The notes under the pieces are model-generated. The model saw nothing but the letters and a program-made list of their open reading frames with translations. It ran no database searches and was not told the DNA's origin. A stretch of DNA of 64,000 nt from assembly GCF_000337415.1 (NCBI RefSeq), contig NZ_AOJD01000051.1:85105-149104 (forward strand), given 5' to 3'. Below are positions 25,694 to 34,861 of this stretch, in pieces; position 1 is the first letter of the stretch, and each line of letters opens with the position of its first letter. A program made the translations under genes and the position numbers. The DNA comes from Halorubrum tebenquichense DSM 14210 (lineage in GTDB: Archaea; Halobacteriota; Halobacteria; Halobacteriales; Haloferacaceae).

Positions 25694-26338
25694 CTACCCG
25701 AAGTTCTCGACCTTCGCGGCGTCGGCGTCGCCGCCGGCCGCGTCGACGGCGGCCTCCGCGTCCGCGACGAGGTCGGCGAACCCGTAGACGAAGGCGGTCT
25801 CGCCGTCCGCGCCCGTGAGCACGTCGGCGACGGCGTCGGTGAGCGGTTCGTCCGCGCCGAGGAGGTGGACCGCGGCACCCCGCTCGCGGAGGGCCTCGAT
25901 CCGGTCGGCGTGGGCGACGTCGTCGTCGCGGTAGACGACCGCGGCCTCGGCCCCCTCGTCGAGCGCGCGCTCGGCGATGGCGACCGCGGGACCGATCCCC
26001 GGGCCGCCGGCGATCACGACCGCACGGGCTTCGCCGTCGTAGTGCTGGTCGCCGTAGGGACCGGAGAGCGTCATCTCGGTGCCGGCCTCGGCGTCCGCGA
26101 GGAACGCCGAGAAGTCGCCGCCCTCGTCGGGGTCGATCCCGACCGTGACCTCGAACGCGTCGTCCACGTGGGGCGACGAGAGGGTGTAGAAGCGCGCAAC
26201 CGACTCGCCGTCTATCTCGGTGCCGAGCTTCACGAACTGTCCGGGCTCGGCCGCGAACCCGTCTGGCGCGCGGAACCGGAGGGCGTACGTGTCGGCCCCG
26301 ACCGAGGCGACCGACTCGACCGTCGCTGTCGTGTCCAT
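25694..26338 (-). CDS. FAD/NAD(P)-binding ferredoxin-reductase-like oxidoreductase
   Basis: A 214-residue protein of the ferredoxin-NADP reductase family. FAD-binding RFYTLSSPH (R-x-Y-T/S-x-S-S pattern) is at about residues 56-64, followed by the NAD-binding AVVIAGGPGIGPAVAIAERAL. The C terminus is short and acidic without a cysteine motif, so no fused ferredoxin domain. ATG 26338 gives MDTTATVESV, the usual start; 8 extra codons upstream are possible. Confidence 0.85.
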   Translation of the reverse strand: MDTTATVESVASVGADTYALRFRAPDGFAAEPGQFVKLGTEIDGESVARFYTLSSPHVDDAFEVTVGIDPDEGGDFSAFLADAEAGTEMTLSGPYGDQHYDGEARAVVIAGGPGIGPAVAIAERALDEGAEAAVVYRDDDVAHADRIEALRERGAAVHLLGADEPLTDAVADVLTGADGETAFVYGFADLVADAEAAVDAAGGDADAAKVENFG

Positions 26339-26453
26339 ACCACGGATCGGCGGGCGAGACACAAACGCCTTCCCGTCGGCGTCGGTCCTGCCCGTGTCGA
26401 AACCGATCCGACCCGCGACCCGCCGATCCGCGGCCGATCACCGGGGAGATGCG

Positions 26454-26640
26454 TTCGACGTTCGTCGAAAACCGGTCCGACGCGAAGGGACGATCGTGAG
26501 GAAAGTGGTGAATATACGTCCAATTATCTCTGAACTCCAACGGATGACGGGGGGCAAAGGCGTCAATATTCGCGAGACTGAACACGTTCGTTCAGAAATA
26601 CGTCGGTGTCTCCTTCCAGAAGCCTTTTGATGAGTCCGCC
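26454..26640 (+). promoter_or_regulatory. AT-rich promoter region of korAB with two palindromes
   Basis: The 320-base gap before korA has no gene. It holds TTCGAC-GTTC-GTCGAA (26454-26469) and CTGAAC-ACGTTC-GTTCAG (26578-26595), two perfect six-base inverted repeats. A CCTTTTGATG TATA-like box lies about 26624-26633, upstream of ATG 26660. The second palindrome sits about 30 bases upstream of the TATA region, a position suited to control of transcription. The regulator is unknown. Confidence 0.4.
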
Positions 26641-26659
26641 GGAATCTTGCCCATAGTAC

Positions 26660-28417
26660 ATGGCCGCGGATTTCAACTGGGCTGTCGGCGGAGAGGCCGG
26701 CGACGGCATCGACTCGACGGGGAAGATCTTCGCACAGGCGCTTTCCCGCGCGGGTCGGCACGTGTTCACGTCGAAGGACTTCGCATCGCGGATCCGAGGC
26801 GGCTACACCGCCTACAAGGTGCGGACATCCGTCGACAAGGTACAGAGCGTCGTTGACCGACTCGACGTGCTCATCGCGTTGACTCCCCGGACGATCGAGG
26901 AGAACCTCGACGAGCTCCACGAGGGGTCGGTGATCATCTACGACGGCGAGCGGACGACGATGCAAGACGTCGAGATCCCCGACGAGATGATCGGGCTGGA
27001 CGTCCCCCTCAAGAGCCTCGCCGAGGACGCGGGCGGGGCGATCATGCGGAACGTCGTCGCGCTCGGAGCCGCCTGCGAGGTCGCCGAGTTCCCCATCGAG
27101 AACCTCGACTCGGCGCTCGAAAAGCGGTTCAAGGACAAGGGTCAGAAGCTGGTCGACAACAACAAGGAGGCCGCGCGCGCCGGCCAGTCGTACGTCGCCG
27201 AGGAGTACGACCACGAGTTCGACTACGACCTGGAGACCACCGACGAGGACTACGTCCTCCTCAACGGCGACGAGGCGATCGGGATGGGAGCCATCGCGGC
27301 CGGCTGCCGCTTCTACGCCGGCTACCCGATCACGCCCGCGACGGACGTGATGACGTACCTCACGGGCCGCATCGAGCGGTACGGCGGCCACGTCGTCCAG
27401 GCGGAAGACGAGCTGTCGGCGATCAACATGGCGCTCGGCGCGGCCCGCGGCGGCGCTCGCGCGATGACCGCCACCTCCGGACCGGGAATCGACCTGATGA
27501 CCGAGACGTTCGGGCTCATCGCCACCTCCGAGACGCCGCTCGTCATCTGTAACGTGATGCGCTCGGGCCCCTCGACGGGGATGCCGACGAAACAGGAGCA
27601 GGGCGACCTCAACGGGATGCTGTACGGCGGCCACGGCGAGGTCCCCCGGTTCGTGCTCGCGCCGACGACCATCGACGAGTGCTTCTGGAAGACGGTCGAG
27701 GCGTTCAACCTCGCCGAGAAGTACCAGCTCCCGGTCTACCTCACCGCCGACCTCTCGATGGCGGTCACCGAGCAGACGTTCTCGCCGGAGACCTTCGACA
27801 TGGACGAGGTGGAGATCGACCGCGGCAAGGTCGTCGACGAGACGACCATCGACGACCACATGAGCGACTCCGGTGGCTTCCAGCCCCACGAGATCACCGA
27901 CGACGGGATCTCGCCGCGGGCGTTCCCCGGCACGGCCGACGGCGCGCACATGTCGACCGGCCTCGAACACGACGAGCAGGGCCGCCGGACCGAGGACACC
28001 GACATGCGCGTCGAGCAGGTCGACAAGCGCAACCGGAAGGTGGAGACGGCCCGCGAACGCGAGGACTGGAGCCCCCGCGAGTTCGGCGACGCGGACGCGG
28101 ACACCCTCGTGATCACCTGGGGGTCGAACGAGGGCGCGCTCGCGGAGGCGGTGGAGTTCCTCGCCGACGAGGGCATCGACGTGCGGGTGCTCTCGGTCCC
28201 GTACGTCTTCCCGCGGCCGGACCTCTCGGAGGACGTCGCGGCCGCAGAGACGACGGTCGTCGTCGAGTGTAACGAACAGGGGCAGTTCGCCGACCTCGTC
28301 GAACACGACGTGCTCGAACGGGTCGACCGGATAAACAAGTACAACGGCGTGCGGTTCAAGGCCGACGAACTCGCAGACGACATCAAAGCGACCCTCGCGG
28401 AGGGGGTGGAGGCGTAA
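26660..28417 (+). CDS. korA: 2-oxoacid:ferredoxin oxidoreductase alpha subunit (fused gamma-alpha), KorA type
   Basis: A 585-residue protein. Residues 1-185 are the gamma domain (NWAVGGEAGDGIDSTGKIFAQ, FTSKDFASRIRGGYTAYK). Residues about 205-585 are the alpha domain with CRFYAGYPITPATD, EDELSAINMALGAARGG, TSGPGIDLMTETFGL and GPSTGMPTKQEQGDL. With KorB it oxidatively decarboxylates 2-oxoglutarate (or another 2-oxoacid) to acyl-CoA with ferredoxin as acceptor, replacing the dehydrogenase complex in the haloarchaeal TCA cycle. KorA rather than PorA is inferred from length. Citrate synthase lies near at 30705. Confidence 0.9.
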   Translation: MAADFNWAVGGEAGDGIDSTGKIFAQALSRAGRHVFTSKDFASRIRGGYTAYKVRTSVDKVQSVVDRLDVLIALTPRTIEENLDELHEGSVIIYDGERTTMQDVEIPDEMIGLDVPLKSLAEDAGGAIMRNVVALGAACEVAEFPIENLDSALEKRFKDKGQKLVDNNKEAARAGQSYVAEEYDHEFDYDLETTDEDYVLLNGDEAIGMGAIAAGCRFYAGYPITPATDVMTYLTGRIERYGGHVVQAEDELSAINMALGAARGGARAMTATSGPGIDLMTETFGLIATSETPLVICNVMRSGPSTGMPTKQEQGDLNGMLYGGHGEVPRFVLAPTTIDECFWKTVEAFNLAEKYQLPVYLTADLSMAVTEQTFSPETFDMDEVEIDRGKVVDETTIDDHMSDSGGFQPHEITDDGISPRAFPGTADGAHMSTGLEHDEQGRRTEDTDMRVEQVDKRNRKVETAREREDWSPREFGDADADTLVITWGSNEGALAEAVEFLADEGIDVRVLSVPYVFPRPDLSEDVAAAETTVVVECNEQGQFADLVEHDVLERVDRINKYNGVRFKADELADDIKATLAEGVEA

Positions 28418-28420
28418 CCA

Positions 28421-29284
28421 ATGAGCTCAGACATTCGATTCACCGACTTCAAGTCCGACAAGCAGCCGACGTGGTGCCCGGGGTGCGGCGACTTCGGCAC
28501 GATGAACGGGATGATGAAGGGTCTCGCGGAGACGGGGAACGACCCCGACAACACCTTCGTCGTCGCCGGCATCGGCTGTTCCGGGAAGATCGGCACGTAC
28601 ATGCACAGCTACGCGCTCCACGGCGTCCACGGGCGCGCGCTCCCCGTCGGGACCGGCGTCAAGATGGCCCGGCCCGACATCGAAGTGATGGTCGCCGGCG
28701 GCGACGGCGACGGCTACTCCATCGGCGCGGGCCACTTCGTCCACGCCGTTCGGCGCAACGTCGACATGACGTACGTCGTGATGGACAACCGCATCTACGG
28801 GCTGACGAAGGGGCAGGCGTCGCCCACCTCGCGCGAGGACTTCGAGACGTCGACGACCCCCGACGGCCCCAAACAGCCGCCGGTCAACCCGCACGCGCTG
28901 GCGCTCGCCTCGGGCGCGACGTTCATCGCGCAGTCGTTCTCCTCCGACGCGCTCCGACACCAGGAGATCATTCAGGAGGCCATCGAACACGACGGGTTCG
29001 GCTTCGTGAACGTCTACTCGCCGTGCGTCACGTTCAACGATGTCGACACGTACGACTACTTCCGCGACTCGCTGGTCGACCTGAAGGAGTCGGACCACGA
29101 CCCGACCAACCGCGAGGACGCGAAAGATGTCATCCTCGACAACGAGAAGGAACACCAGGGCGTCATCTACCAAGACGAGTCGTCGGTGCCGTACCACGAG
29201 CAGCACGGCGTCGACGAGGACATGTCCGTCCTCCCGGACGGCGCTCCCGAGAGCGCGACCGACCTCGTCCGCGAGTTCTACTGA
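28421..29284 (+). CDS. korB: 2-oxoacid:ferredoxin oxidoreductase beta subunit (TPP-binding), KorB type
   Basis: A 287-residue thiamine pyrophosphate domain protein four bases after korA. CPGCGDFG at about 19-26 and GIGCSGKIGTY supply the [4Fe-4S]-type cysteines; VAGGDGDGYSIGAGHFVHAVRRN with MDNRIYGLTKGQASPTS is the TPP/Mg2+ motif. YSPCVTFND carries another conserved cysteine. The 60-residue acidic C-terminal tail is usual in haloarchaea. Forms the catalytic heterodimer with KorA. Confidence 0.92.
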   Translation: MSSDIRFTDFKSDKQPTWCPGCGDFGTMNGMMKGLAETGNDPDNTFVVAGIGCSGKIGTYMHSYALHGVHGRALPVGTGVKMARPDIEVMVAGGDGDGYSIGAGHFVHAVRRNVDMTYVVMDNRIYGLTKGQASPTSREDFETSTTPDGPKQPPVNPHALALASGATFIAQSFSSDALRHQEIIQEAIEHDGFGFVNVYSPCVTFNDVDTYDYFRDSLVDLKESDHDPTNREDAKDVILDNEKEHQGVIYQDESSVPYHEQHGVDEDMSVLPDGAPESATDLVREFY

Positions 29285-29410
29285 TCGGCCGATCTGGGGC
29301 GGGGAATTCCGTCCTCTCGTGACGGCCAAAACCGGCCGAACGCCGGTGTCCGAACGGATTTTTCGCCGGGTTTCAGCAAGCCTAATTAGGTGGGTCCGTA
29401 TCGTTCGTAT

Positions 29411-30646
29411 ATGGTTGACCGCTACGACGTCGCGATCGCCGGCGCGGGCCCGGCGGGCGCGCAGTGCGCCCGCGACCTGGCGACGCGCGGCTACGACGTC
29501 GTCGTCTTAGAGACGGAGTCGGAAGACGAGTTCCCGCGACAGAGCAACAAGTCGACCGCCGGCACGTTCCCGTCGATGATGTCCTCGTTCGGGATCCCCG
29601 ACGACGTCGTGATGTCGTACACCGACGACGTCGTGTTGGAGTCGCCCAACGAGTACTACGCGAGCTACCAGCCGGGGGCGGTGCTGGAGTTCGCGGAGTT
29701 CAAGCGCTTCCTCGTGGAGGACGGCCGCGAGAACGGCGCGGAGTACCGCTTCGACGCGCGCGTCTCGCGCCCGATTCTCGACGACGACGGCGTCATCGAG
29801 GGCGTCCGCTACAACGGCGACGAGGAACTGTACGCCGACGTCGTGATCGACGCCACCGGACCGGCCGCGCCGATCGCGAGCGCGCTCGACGTCGTCGACC
29901 TCGAACGCGAGAACCAAGCGATCGGGATCGAGTACGAGATGGAGGGCGTCGAGATGAACCACCCCGAGTACGCCGACCTCCGGCGCGCGATGATGCTCCG
30001 GCTGGACCACGACATCGCGCCCGGCGGCTACTCGTGGATCTTCGCGACCGGCGAGGACACCGCGAAGGTCGGCATCTGTTACATCCAGAACGACCGCCAC
30101 CGCGAGTTCGCCGAGGCGGGCAAGACGGTCGACGGCTACCTCGACGACTGGGTGAGCCGCGATCCCCGCTTCGCCGACGCCGAACAGATCGGCGAGAAGG
30201 TCCACCGCGGCTCCGCACACATTCAGATGCCGGACCAGATGCACACGGACCGCTTCCTCGCGATCGGCGACACGGTTCCGACGATCGACCCGCTGTGGGG
30301 CGAGGGGATCCACAAGGGGATGAAGTCGGCCCGCGCCGCGGCCGCGACCGTCGACCGGTGTCTCACCGACTCGGAGCGCCGCCTCGACGCCGAGAGCCTC
30401 GCGGTCTACGAGCGGCTCTGGCACCGCGACGTGGCACCGCGGATGAAAGCGCGACTGATGCTCACGCGGCTGCTGTATCTCGCTCCCAACGAGCGGTACG
30501 ACCGGTTCATGCGCGATCTCCGGCGGACCGACGAGAACACGCTCGAAAAGGCGAATCAGGGCGACAAGGCGGCGATGGCGAAGCTGCTCCACCTCTCCGA
30601 CGTCCCGCTGTTGACGAAGTTCGCGCGCGAACGACTCGACGTCTGA
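29411..30646 (+). CDS. Geranylgeranyl reductase family FAD protein
   Basis: A 411-residue flavoprotein. Rossmann FAD motif GAGPAGAQCARDLATRGYDV at the N terminus, PGGYSWIF (the PxxYxWxF motif of the GGR family) at about 204-211, and FLAIGDTVPTIDPLWGEGIHKGMKSA as the second FAD contact. Probably saturates geranylgeranyl chains of archaeal membrane lipids. Start ATG 29411 (MVDRYDVAIAGAG) fits the fold; a GTG seven codons upstream is rejected. A TAATTAGG stretch is just upstream. Confidence 0.87.
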   Translation: MVDRYDVAIAGAGPAGAQCARDLATRGYDVVVLETESEDEFPRQSNKSTAGTFPSMMSSFGIPDDVVMSYTDDVVLESPNEYYASYQPGAVLEFAEFKRFLVEDGRENGAEYRFDARVSRPILDDDGVIEGVRYNGDEELYADVVIDATGPAAPIASALDVVDLERENQAIGIEYEMEGVEMNHPEYADLRRAMMLRLDHDIAPGGYSWIFATGEDTAKVGICYIQNDRHREFAEAGKTVDGYLDDWVSRDPRFADAEQIGEKVHRGSAHIQMPDQMHTDRFLAIGDTVPTIDPLWGEGIHKGMKSARAAAATVDRCLTDSERRLDAESLAVYERLWHRDVAPRMKARLMLTRLLYLAPNERYDRFMRDLRRTDENTLEKANQGDKAAMAKLLHLSDVPLLTKFARERLDV

Positions 30647-30704
30647 GACCGCGGAGGCGTCGCGGAGAGACTAGAACGGAAACGAGCCCGAGCGTCCGTC
30701 GCGG

Positions 30705-31853
30705 CTATCGCTCGTCGATCGGGACGAACTCGGCGTCCTCGGGGCCGGTGTACCGGGCGCGCGGGCGGATGAGGCGGTTGTCCTCCTGATACTCGGCGAC
30801 GTGGGCGATCCACCCGCCGGCGCGGCTCATCGCGAAGATGGGCGTGTACATGTCGACGGGGATCCCGAGCGTGTCGTAGACGGAGCCGGAGTAGAAGTCG
30901 ACGTTCGGGGCGATCCCCTTCTCGACGAGGCCCTGATCGGTGAGGTACTCCTCGATCGCGGTGGTGTAGTCGAGCCACTTGGTGTCGCCCGACGACTCGG
31001 CGAGGTCGCGGAGCTTCTCTTCGAGGATCACCGCGCGGGGGTCTTTCACCTTGTAGACGCGGTGGCCGAATCCGGGGATGCGCCCGCCGCCGTCGCGGGT
31101 GTCTTTCACCCACTGGACGGGGTCCTTCGAAGAGGCGTCGATCTCGTGGAGCACCTCCATCACGTCCTGATTGGCCCCGCCGTGGAGGGGCCCGGAGAGC
31201 GCGCCGATGCCGCCGGTGACGCCGGAGTAGACGTCCGCCATCGTCGAGCCGATCACCATCGCGGTGAACGTGGAGGCGTTGAGCCCGTGGTCGGCGTGGA
31301 GAGTGAGCGCCATGTCGAACGTCTCCTCGCTCACGGCGTCCGGCTCGGTCCCGGTGAGCATGTAGAGGAAGTTTCCGGCGTGCGAGAGGTCCGGGTCGGG
31401 CGCGACCGGCTCCTCGCCCTGACGGACGCGCTCGAACGCGGCGAGGATCGTCGGGATCTTCGCGGTGATCCGGCGGCCCTGTCGGAGGGTGGCCTCGCCG
31501 TCGTCACCGCTCTCGTCGTCGTCCGGGTCGTAGGCGGACAGCATCGACGTCGCGGTCCGGAGCGCGGCCATCGGGCGCTCCCCGGCGTCGGCGAGGGCGC
31601 GGACCGTCTCGATGACGTCGTCGTCCACCTCGCGCTCCGCCGCGAGGTCGGCGGCGAACGCGTCGAGTTCCGCGGCGGTGGGGAGAGAACCGTGCCACAG
31701 CAGATACAGCACCTCCTCGTAGCTCGCGCCGCGAGCGAGGTCCTCGATGTCATATCCGCGGTACACGAGCTTCCCGACCTCGCCGTCGACGTAGCTCAGA
31801 TCCGACTCCGCGACGAGGACGCCCTCGAGCCCGCGTTTTAACTCATCGGCCAT
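30705..31853 (-). CDS. gltA: Citrate synthase
   Basis: A 382-residue enzyme condensing acetyl-CoA and oxaloacetate. Catalytic residues are seen in LHADHGLNASTFTA (His), PLHGGANQDVMEV and PGFGHRVYKVKDPR (His), and PNVDFYSGSVY (Asp). Length and layout match the archaeal/Gram-positive short citrate synthases. Monocistronic; the GATAACG-like TATA region lies near 31889. With korAB at 26660-29284 it links this area to the TCA cycle. Confidence 0.95.
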   Translation of the reverse strand: MADELKRGLEGVLVAESDLSYVDGEVGKLVYRGYDIEDLARGASYEEVLYLLWHGSLPTAAELDAFAADLAAEREVDDDVIETVRALADAGERPMAALRTATSMLSAYDPDDDESGDDGEATLRQGRRITAKIPTILAAFERVRQGEEPVAPDPDLSHAGNFLYMLTGTEPDAVSEETFDMALTLHADHGLNASTFTAMVIGSTMADVYSGVTGGIGALSGPLHGGANQDVMEVLHEIDASSKDPVQWVKDTRDGGGRIPGFGHRVYKVKDPRAVILEEKLRDLAESSGDTKWLDYTTAIEEYLTDQGLVEKGIAPNVDFYSGSVYDTLGIPVDMYTPIFAMSRAGGWIAHVAEYQEDNRLIRPRARYTGPEDAEFVPIDER

Positions 31854-31999
31854 ACCACGTCGTTCCGACCACCGGCAAAAAAGCGTTATCTTTCAGGAGG
31901 GATACGTTTCGTCGATCGTGGTACGCCGCAGCGTCGAACGACGACGTGACAGGCTTCGGAAACGTCCGAGGTGGACGACGGTCTCTCGGTTCCGCCCGC

Positions 32000-33889
32000 T
32001 CAGCGCGCCGGAACGACCGTCACCGTTCGGTTCCGGTCGATCGCGTCCTCCAGCTCCTCGGCGATGGCGGAGCCGCGGGAGACCTGGACCTCGCCGCCGC
32101 GGCCGACGGTAGCGGTGAAGAGGTACTCGCCGTCGGCGCGCACCTCGACCGTCTCGCCGACGCCGTCGTCGACGTCGATGACGACGTGTCGCGAGGTAAT
32201 CTCCGGGGCGACCACCGTCCCCCGCTCGGCTCCGACCTGTCCGTCGGCGCTGCCGTTCTCGGCGGCACCGCTCGCCGGACCCCGCCCCGACCCGCCGGGC
32301 TTCTCGTCGTGCGTGCGGACGTCGATGTCGATCCCGAGGCGGTTCTCGATGTCGGCGATGCGGCCGCCGCCCTTCCCGATCACCGTGCCGATGTCGCCCT
32401 CGGTGACGTAGACGACCGCCTCGTCGTCGCCGTTCAGCTCAACGTCGACGTGGCCGTGCGCGACCGAGCGGATCTCGCGTTCGATCTCCTTTTTCGCGAT
32501 GCGGCCGACGCCGGAGTCACCCTCCGCCTCACCGCCGTCCTCGTCGAGCGGGACGGTGACGACCTGCCGGTTGAACGTGTAGATCTCGTACTCCGGCCGG
32601 CCCGTCTCGAAGTTCGACACCTGGATGACCGGACGCGCGAGGTCCTCGGCGGTGAGGCCCGCCGGGACCTTCACCTCGGTCGTCACGTCGTACACGGTGT
32701 GGACCTCGCCGGCCTCGATGTAGACGACGGTGTCGACGATCTGGGGTATCATCCCGAGTTCGACGCGGCCGACGAGCCGCTGGAGCGCGTCGATGGCGCG
32801 CGAGGCGTGGACGACGCCGACCATGCCGACGCCGGCCATCCGCATGTCCGAGAACACCTCGAAGTCGTTCGTCTTCCGCACCTCGTCGTAGATCGTGTAG
32901 TCCGGCCGGACCAAGAGGAGCGAGTCGGCGGTGTTCTCCATCTCGCCGCCGAGCGCGCCGTACTGGGTGATCTCCGGGCCGACCTGGAGGTCCCGCGGCT
33001 TCTCCATCGTCTTCACCGCGTAGTCGCTGTCGTTCAGGAACTCGGCGACCGCCTGCGCGAACGTCGACTTCCCGGCCCCGGGCGACCCCGAGATGAGCAC
33101 GCCGCGCTTCCGCTCCGTGAACCGGTCGCGCAGTTCGTCCGCGAACTCGTAGTCGTCGAGCGTCGTCTTCGCGATCGGTCTGACGGCCGTGATCTCGATG
33201 CCGTCGGCGAACGGCGGTCGCGCGACCGCGATCCGGTAGTCCCGGAACTGGACGATGTCCATGCCGTCGTCGGAGAGCTCGATGAAGCCCTCGTTGGACT
33301 GCCGGGCGAGGTCGACGATCGAGTTGGCCCACTCGCGCATCTCTTCCTCGCTACTCGGCTCGTCGTCGATCTCGACGTAGCGCATCTCGCCGAGGCTCCC
33401 GCGTTTCGCCTTCGGAACGGTGCCCGTCTTGAGGTGGACGGACATCGTCTCGTCGGTGAAGAAGTCTTGAATCGGCAGGTCGTCGACGACGCCGCGGGCG
33501 ACGGGTTCGACGTACTCCACGTCGAGCCCCTTCGCGCGGGCGACCTCGGCCTGGACCACGTCGCTGGACAGCAGCGTCGCGTCGTGGTCGGCGGCCAGGT
33601 CGCGGATCAGCGCGTCCACGTCGCCCTCGTGTGCGTTCGAGCGGGCGTCGCCGCTGGCGCGCTCGCCGACGTATCGCAGTTCGATCGTCCCGTCGTCGGC
33701 GTGGTCGGCGAGCCGCTTGAGTTCGCTCAGCCCGTCCCAGCCGGATTCGAGCCCGTCGTTCGCCTGCGACTCCAGTTCGCCGACGACCGCCTCCGGGACG
33801 AACACGGTGACCGACTCGTAGGTCCCGTCCGCGACGCGTTCGGACACGCGGCCGTCGACGACCGCGCTCGTGTCCGGTACTACGTTCAT
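32000..33889 (-). CDS. PIN domain-ATPase-KH domain protein (PilT-like ATPase)
   Basis: A 629-residue multidomain protein. PIN nuclease domain at 1-135 (VVPDTSAVVDGRVSE, with D6 and later acidic residues in DVDALIRDLA and LLSSDVV). RecA-like ATPase at about 220-430 with Walker A GSPGAGKSTFA and PDYTIYDEVRKTND as Walker B. A KH domain at about 495-550 contains VIGKGGGRIADIENRLGIDIDV. The final 80 residues are a low-complexity tail and a small beta domain. An archaeal family of unknown role; RNA binding and cleavage are inferred. Confidence 0.88.
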   Translation of the reverse strand: MNVVPDTSAVVDGRVSERVADGTYESVTVFVPEAVVGELESQANDGLESGWDGLSELKRLADHADDGTIELRYVGERASGDARSNAHEGDVDALIRDLAADHDATLLSSDVVQAEVARAKGLDVEYVEPVARGVVDDLPIQDFFTDETMSVHLKTGTVPKAKRGSLGEMRYVEIDDEPSSEEEMREWANSIVDLARQSNEGFIELSDDGMDIVQFRDYRIAVARPPFADGIEITAVRPIAKTTLDDYEFADELRDRFTERKRGVLISGSPGAGKSTFAQAVAEFLNDSDYAVKTMEKPRDLQVGPEITQYGALGGEMENTADSLLLVRPDYTIYDEVRKTNDFEVFSDMRMAGVGMVGVVHASRAIDALQRLVGRVELGMIPQIVDTVVYIEAGEVHTVYDVTTEVKVPAGLTAEDLARPVIQVSNFETGRPEYEIYTFNRQVVTVPLDEDGGEAEGDSGVGRIAKKEIEREIRSVAHGHVDVELNGDDEAVVYVTEGDIGTVIGKGGGRIADIENRLGIDIDVRTHDEKPGGSGRGPASGAAENGSADGQVGAERGTVVAPEITSRHVVIDVDDGVGETVEVRADGEYLFTATVGRGGEVQVSRGSAIAEELEDAIDRNRTVTVVPAR

Positions 33890-33982
33890 ACCGAGGATCG
33901 GTCCGGGAGGCGTATAAGGGTGTTCGACCGGGGGCCCCGGCGACCGGCCCGCGACCGACCCCGTCTCGGTGACGCGAACCGG

Positions 33983-34070
33983 GTCCGCGGCGGCCGGTTC
34001 GGCCTCGTCGCTCGCGAGGCGCTCAGTCGTCCGCGGCGGCCGGTTCGGCCTCGTCGCTCGCGAGGCGCTC
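33983..34070. repeat. 42-base direct repeat across the end of the amidotransferase gene
   Basis: 33983-34024 and 34029-34070 are identical 42-base copies starting GTCCGCGGCGGCC (period 46). The right copy encodes the C-terminal codons of the class-I amidotransferase and the left copy lies just beyond its stop. This looks like a recent slippage duplication; the stop codon falls in the four-base junction. Confidence 0.88.
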
Positions 34071-34739
34071 GGCGTAGGCGGTGAAGTTCTCGAACAGCGC
34101 CTTCGCCTCGCAGGCGGCGTCGTACGCCTCCGGCGTGATCGACTCCAAGACGGCGTCGACGCGGGCGTCGCCGATCTGATCGCGCTTCCCGTCGGTCACG
34201 TCGCGGGCGGTCTCCGCGTCGTACTCGGGGTGGAACTGGACGCCCCAGCAGTGGCCGTCGCGGAACGCGTGGACGCCGCGGTCGTTCTCGGCGAGCAGCG
34301 TCGCGGACGGCGGGAGTTCGACCACCTCGTCGCCGTGGGTGGTGAACGCGGTGAACGACTCGTCTATCCCCTCGAACAGCGGGTCGTCCCGGGTCTGACG
34401 GATTTCGTTGTAGCCGATCTCGAACCCGTCCATCCCGGCGACGCGGCCGCCGAGCGCCTCCGCGAGCACCTGATGGCCGTAACAGACGCCCAGCACCGGG
34501 CAGCCGGCCTCGGCAGCCTCGGCGACGTAGTCGACAAGCGCCGGGATCCACGCCTCGTCCCAGTAGACCGACGAGCGCGACCCGGTCACGACGACGCCGT
34601 CGAACTCGGTGTGGTCGGGGAGGTCTCCCGCGACGGCGTCGAACTCGACGAGGTCGGCGTCGATCTCTCTGCGGAAGTTCCGACGCGTGTTCGCGCCGTC
34701 GTGAGCGGCGTTCAACAGGGCGAACCGGAGGCGAGTCAT
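34023..34739 (-). CDS. Type 1 glutamine amidotransferase (GMP synthase-like domain)
   Basis: A 238-residue class-I glutamine amidotransferase. Nucleophile elbow VLGVCYGHQVLAEALGG (Cys), then WGVQFHPEYDAE with the catalytic histidine and glutamate. The oxyanion strand VVTGSRSSVYWDEAW is also typical. No synthetase domain is fused; partner unknown. The final acidic codons (SDEAEPAAADD) are part of the 42-base repeat. ATG 34739 begins MTRLRFALLNAA; upstream in-frame codons lie in a low-complexity stretch. Confidence 0.88.
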   Translation of the reverse strand: MTRLRFALLNAAHDGANTRRNFRREIDADLVEFDAVAGDLPDHTEFDGVVVTGSRSSVYWDEAWIPALVDYVAEAAEAGCPVLGVCYGHQVLAEALGGRVAGMDGFEIGYNEIRQTRDDPLFEGIDESFTAFTTHGDEVVELPPSATLLAENDRGVHAFRDGHCWGVQFHPEYDAETARDVTDGKRDQIGDARVDAVLESITPEAYDAACEAKALFENFTAYAERLASDEAEPAAADD

Positions 34740-34861
34740 TGCCGGAAGAGAGAGCCGAGAGCGACAAAACGGTTGCGACGCCGGACGCGCCGGCCGACGA
34801 CGCGGACGCGCCCGACCGCACGCTGAGACGGCCGACACCGACCGCGACGCCGACCGGAGCG

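Noticed and set aside
26438..28306. A 622-codon open frame on - antisense to korA
   Set aside because: Only a GC-driven shadow; korA has clear family motifs.
31946..34084. A 712-codon open frame on + antisense to the PIN-ATPase-KH gene
   Set aside because: High GC leaves the antisense frame open; the composition is Val/Arg/Asp-rich without domains, while the minus strand has clear PIN, Walker and KH motifs.
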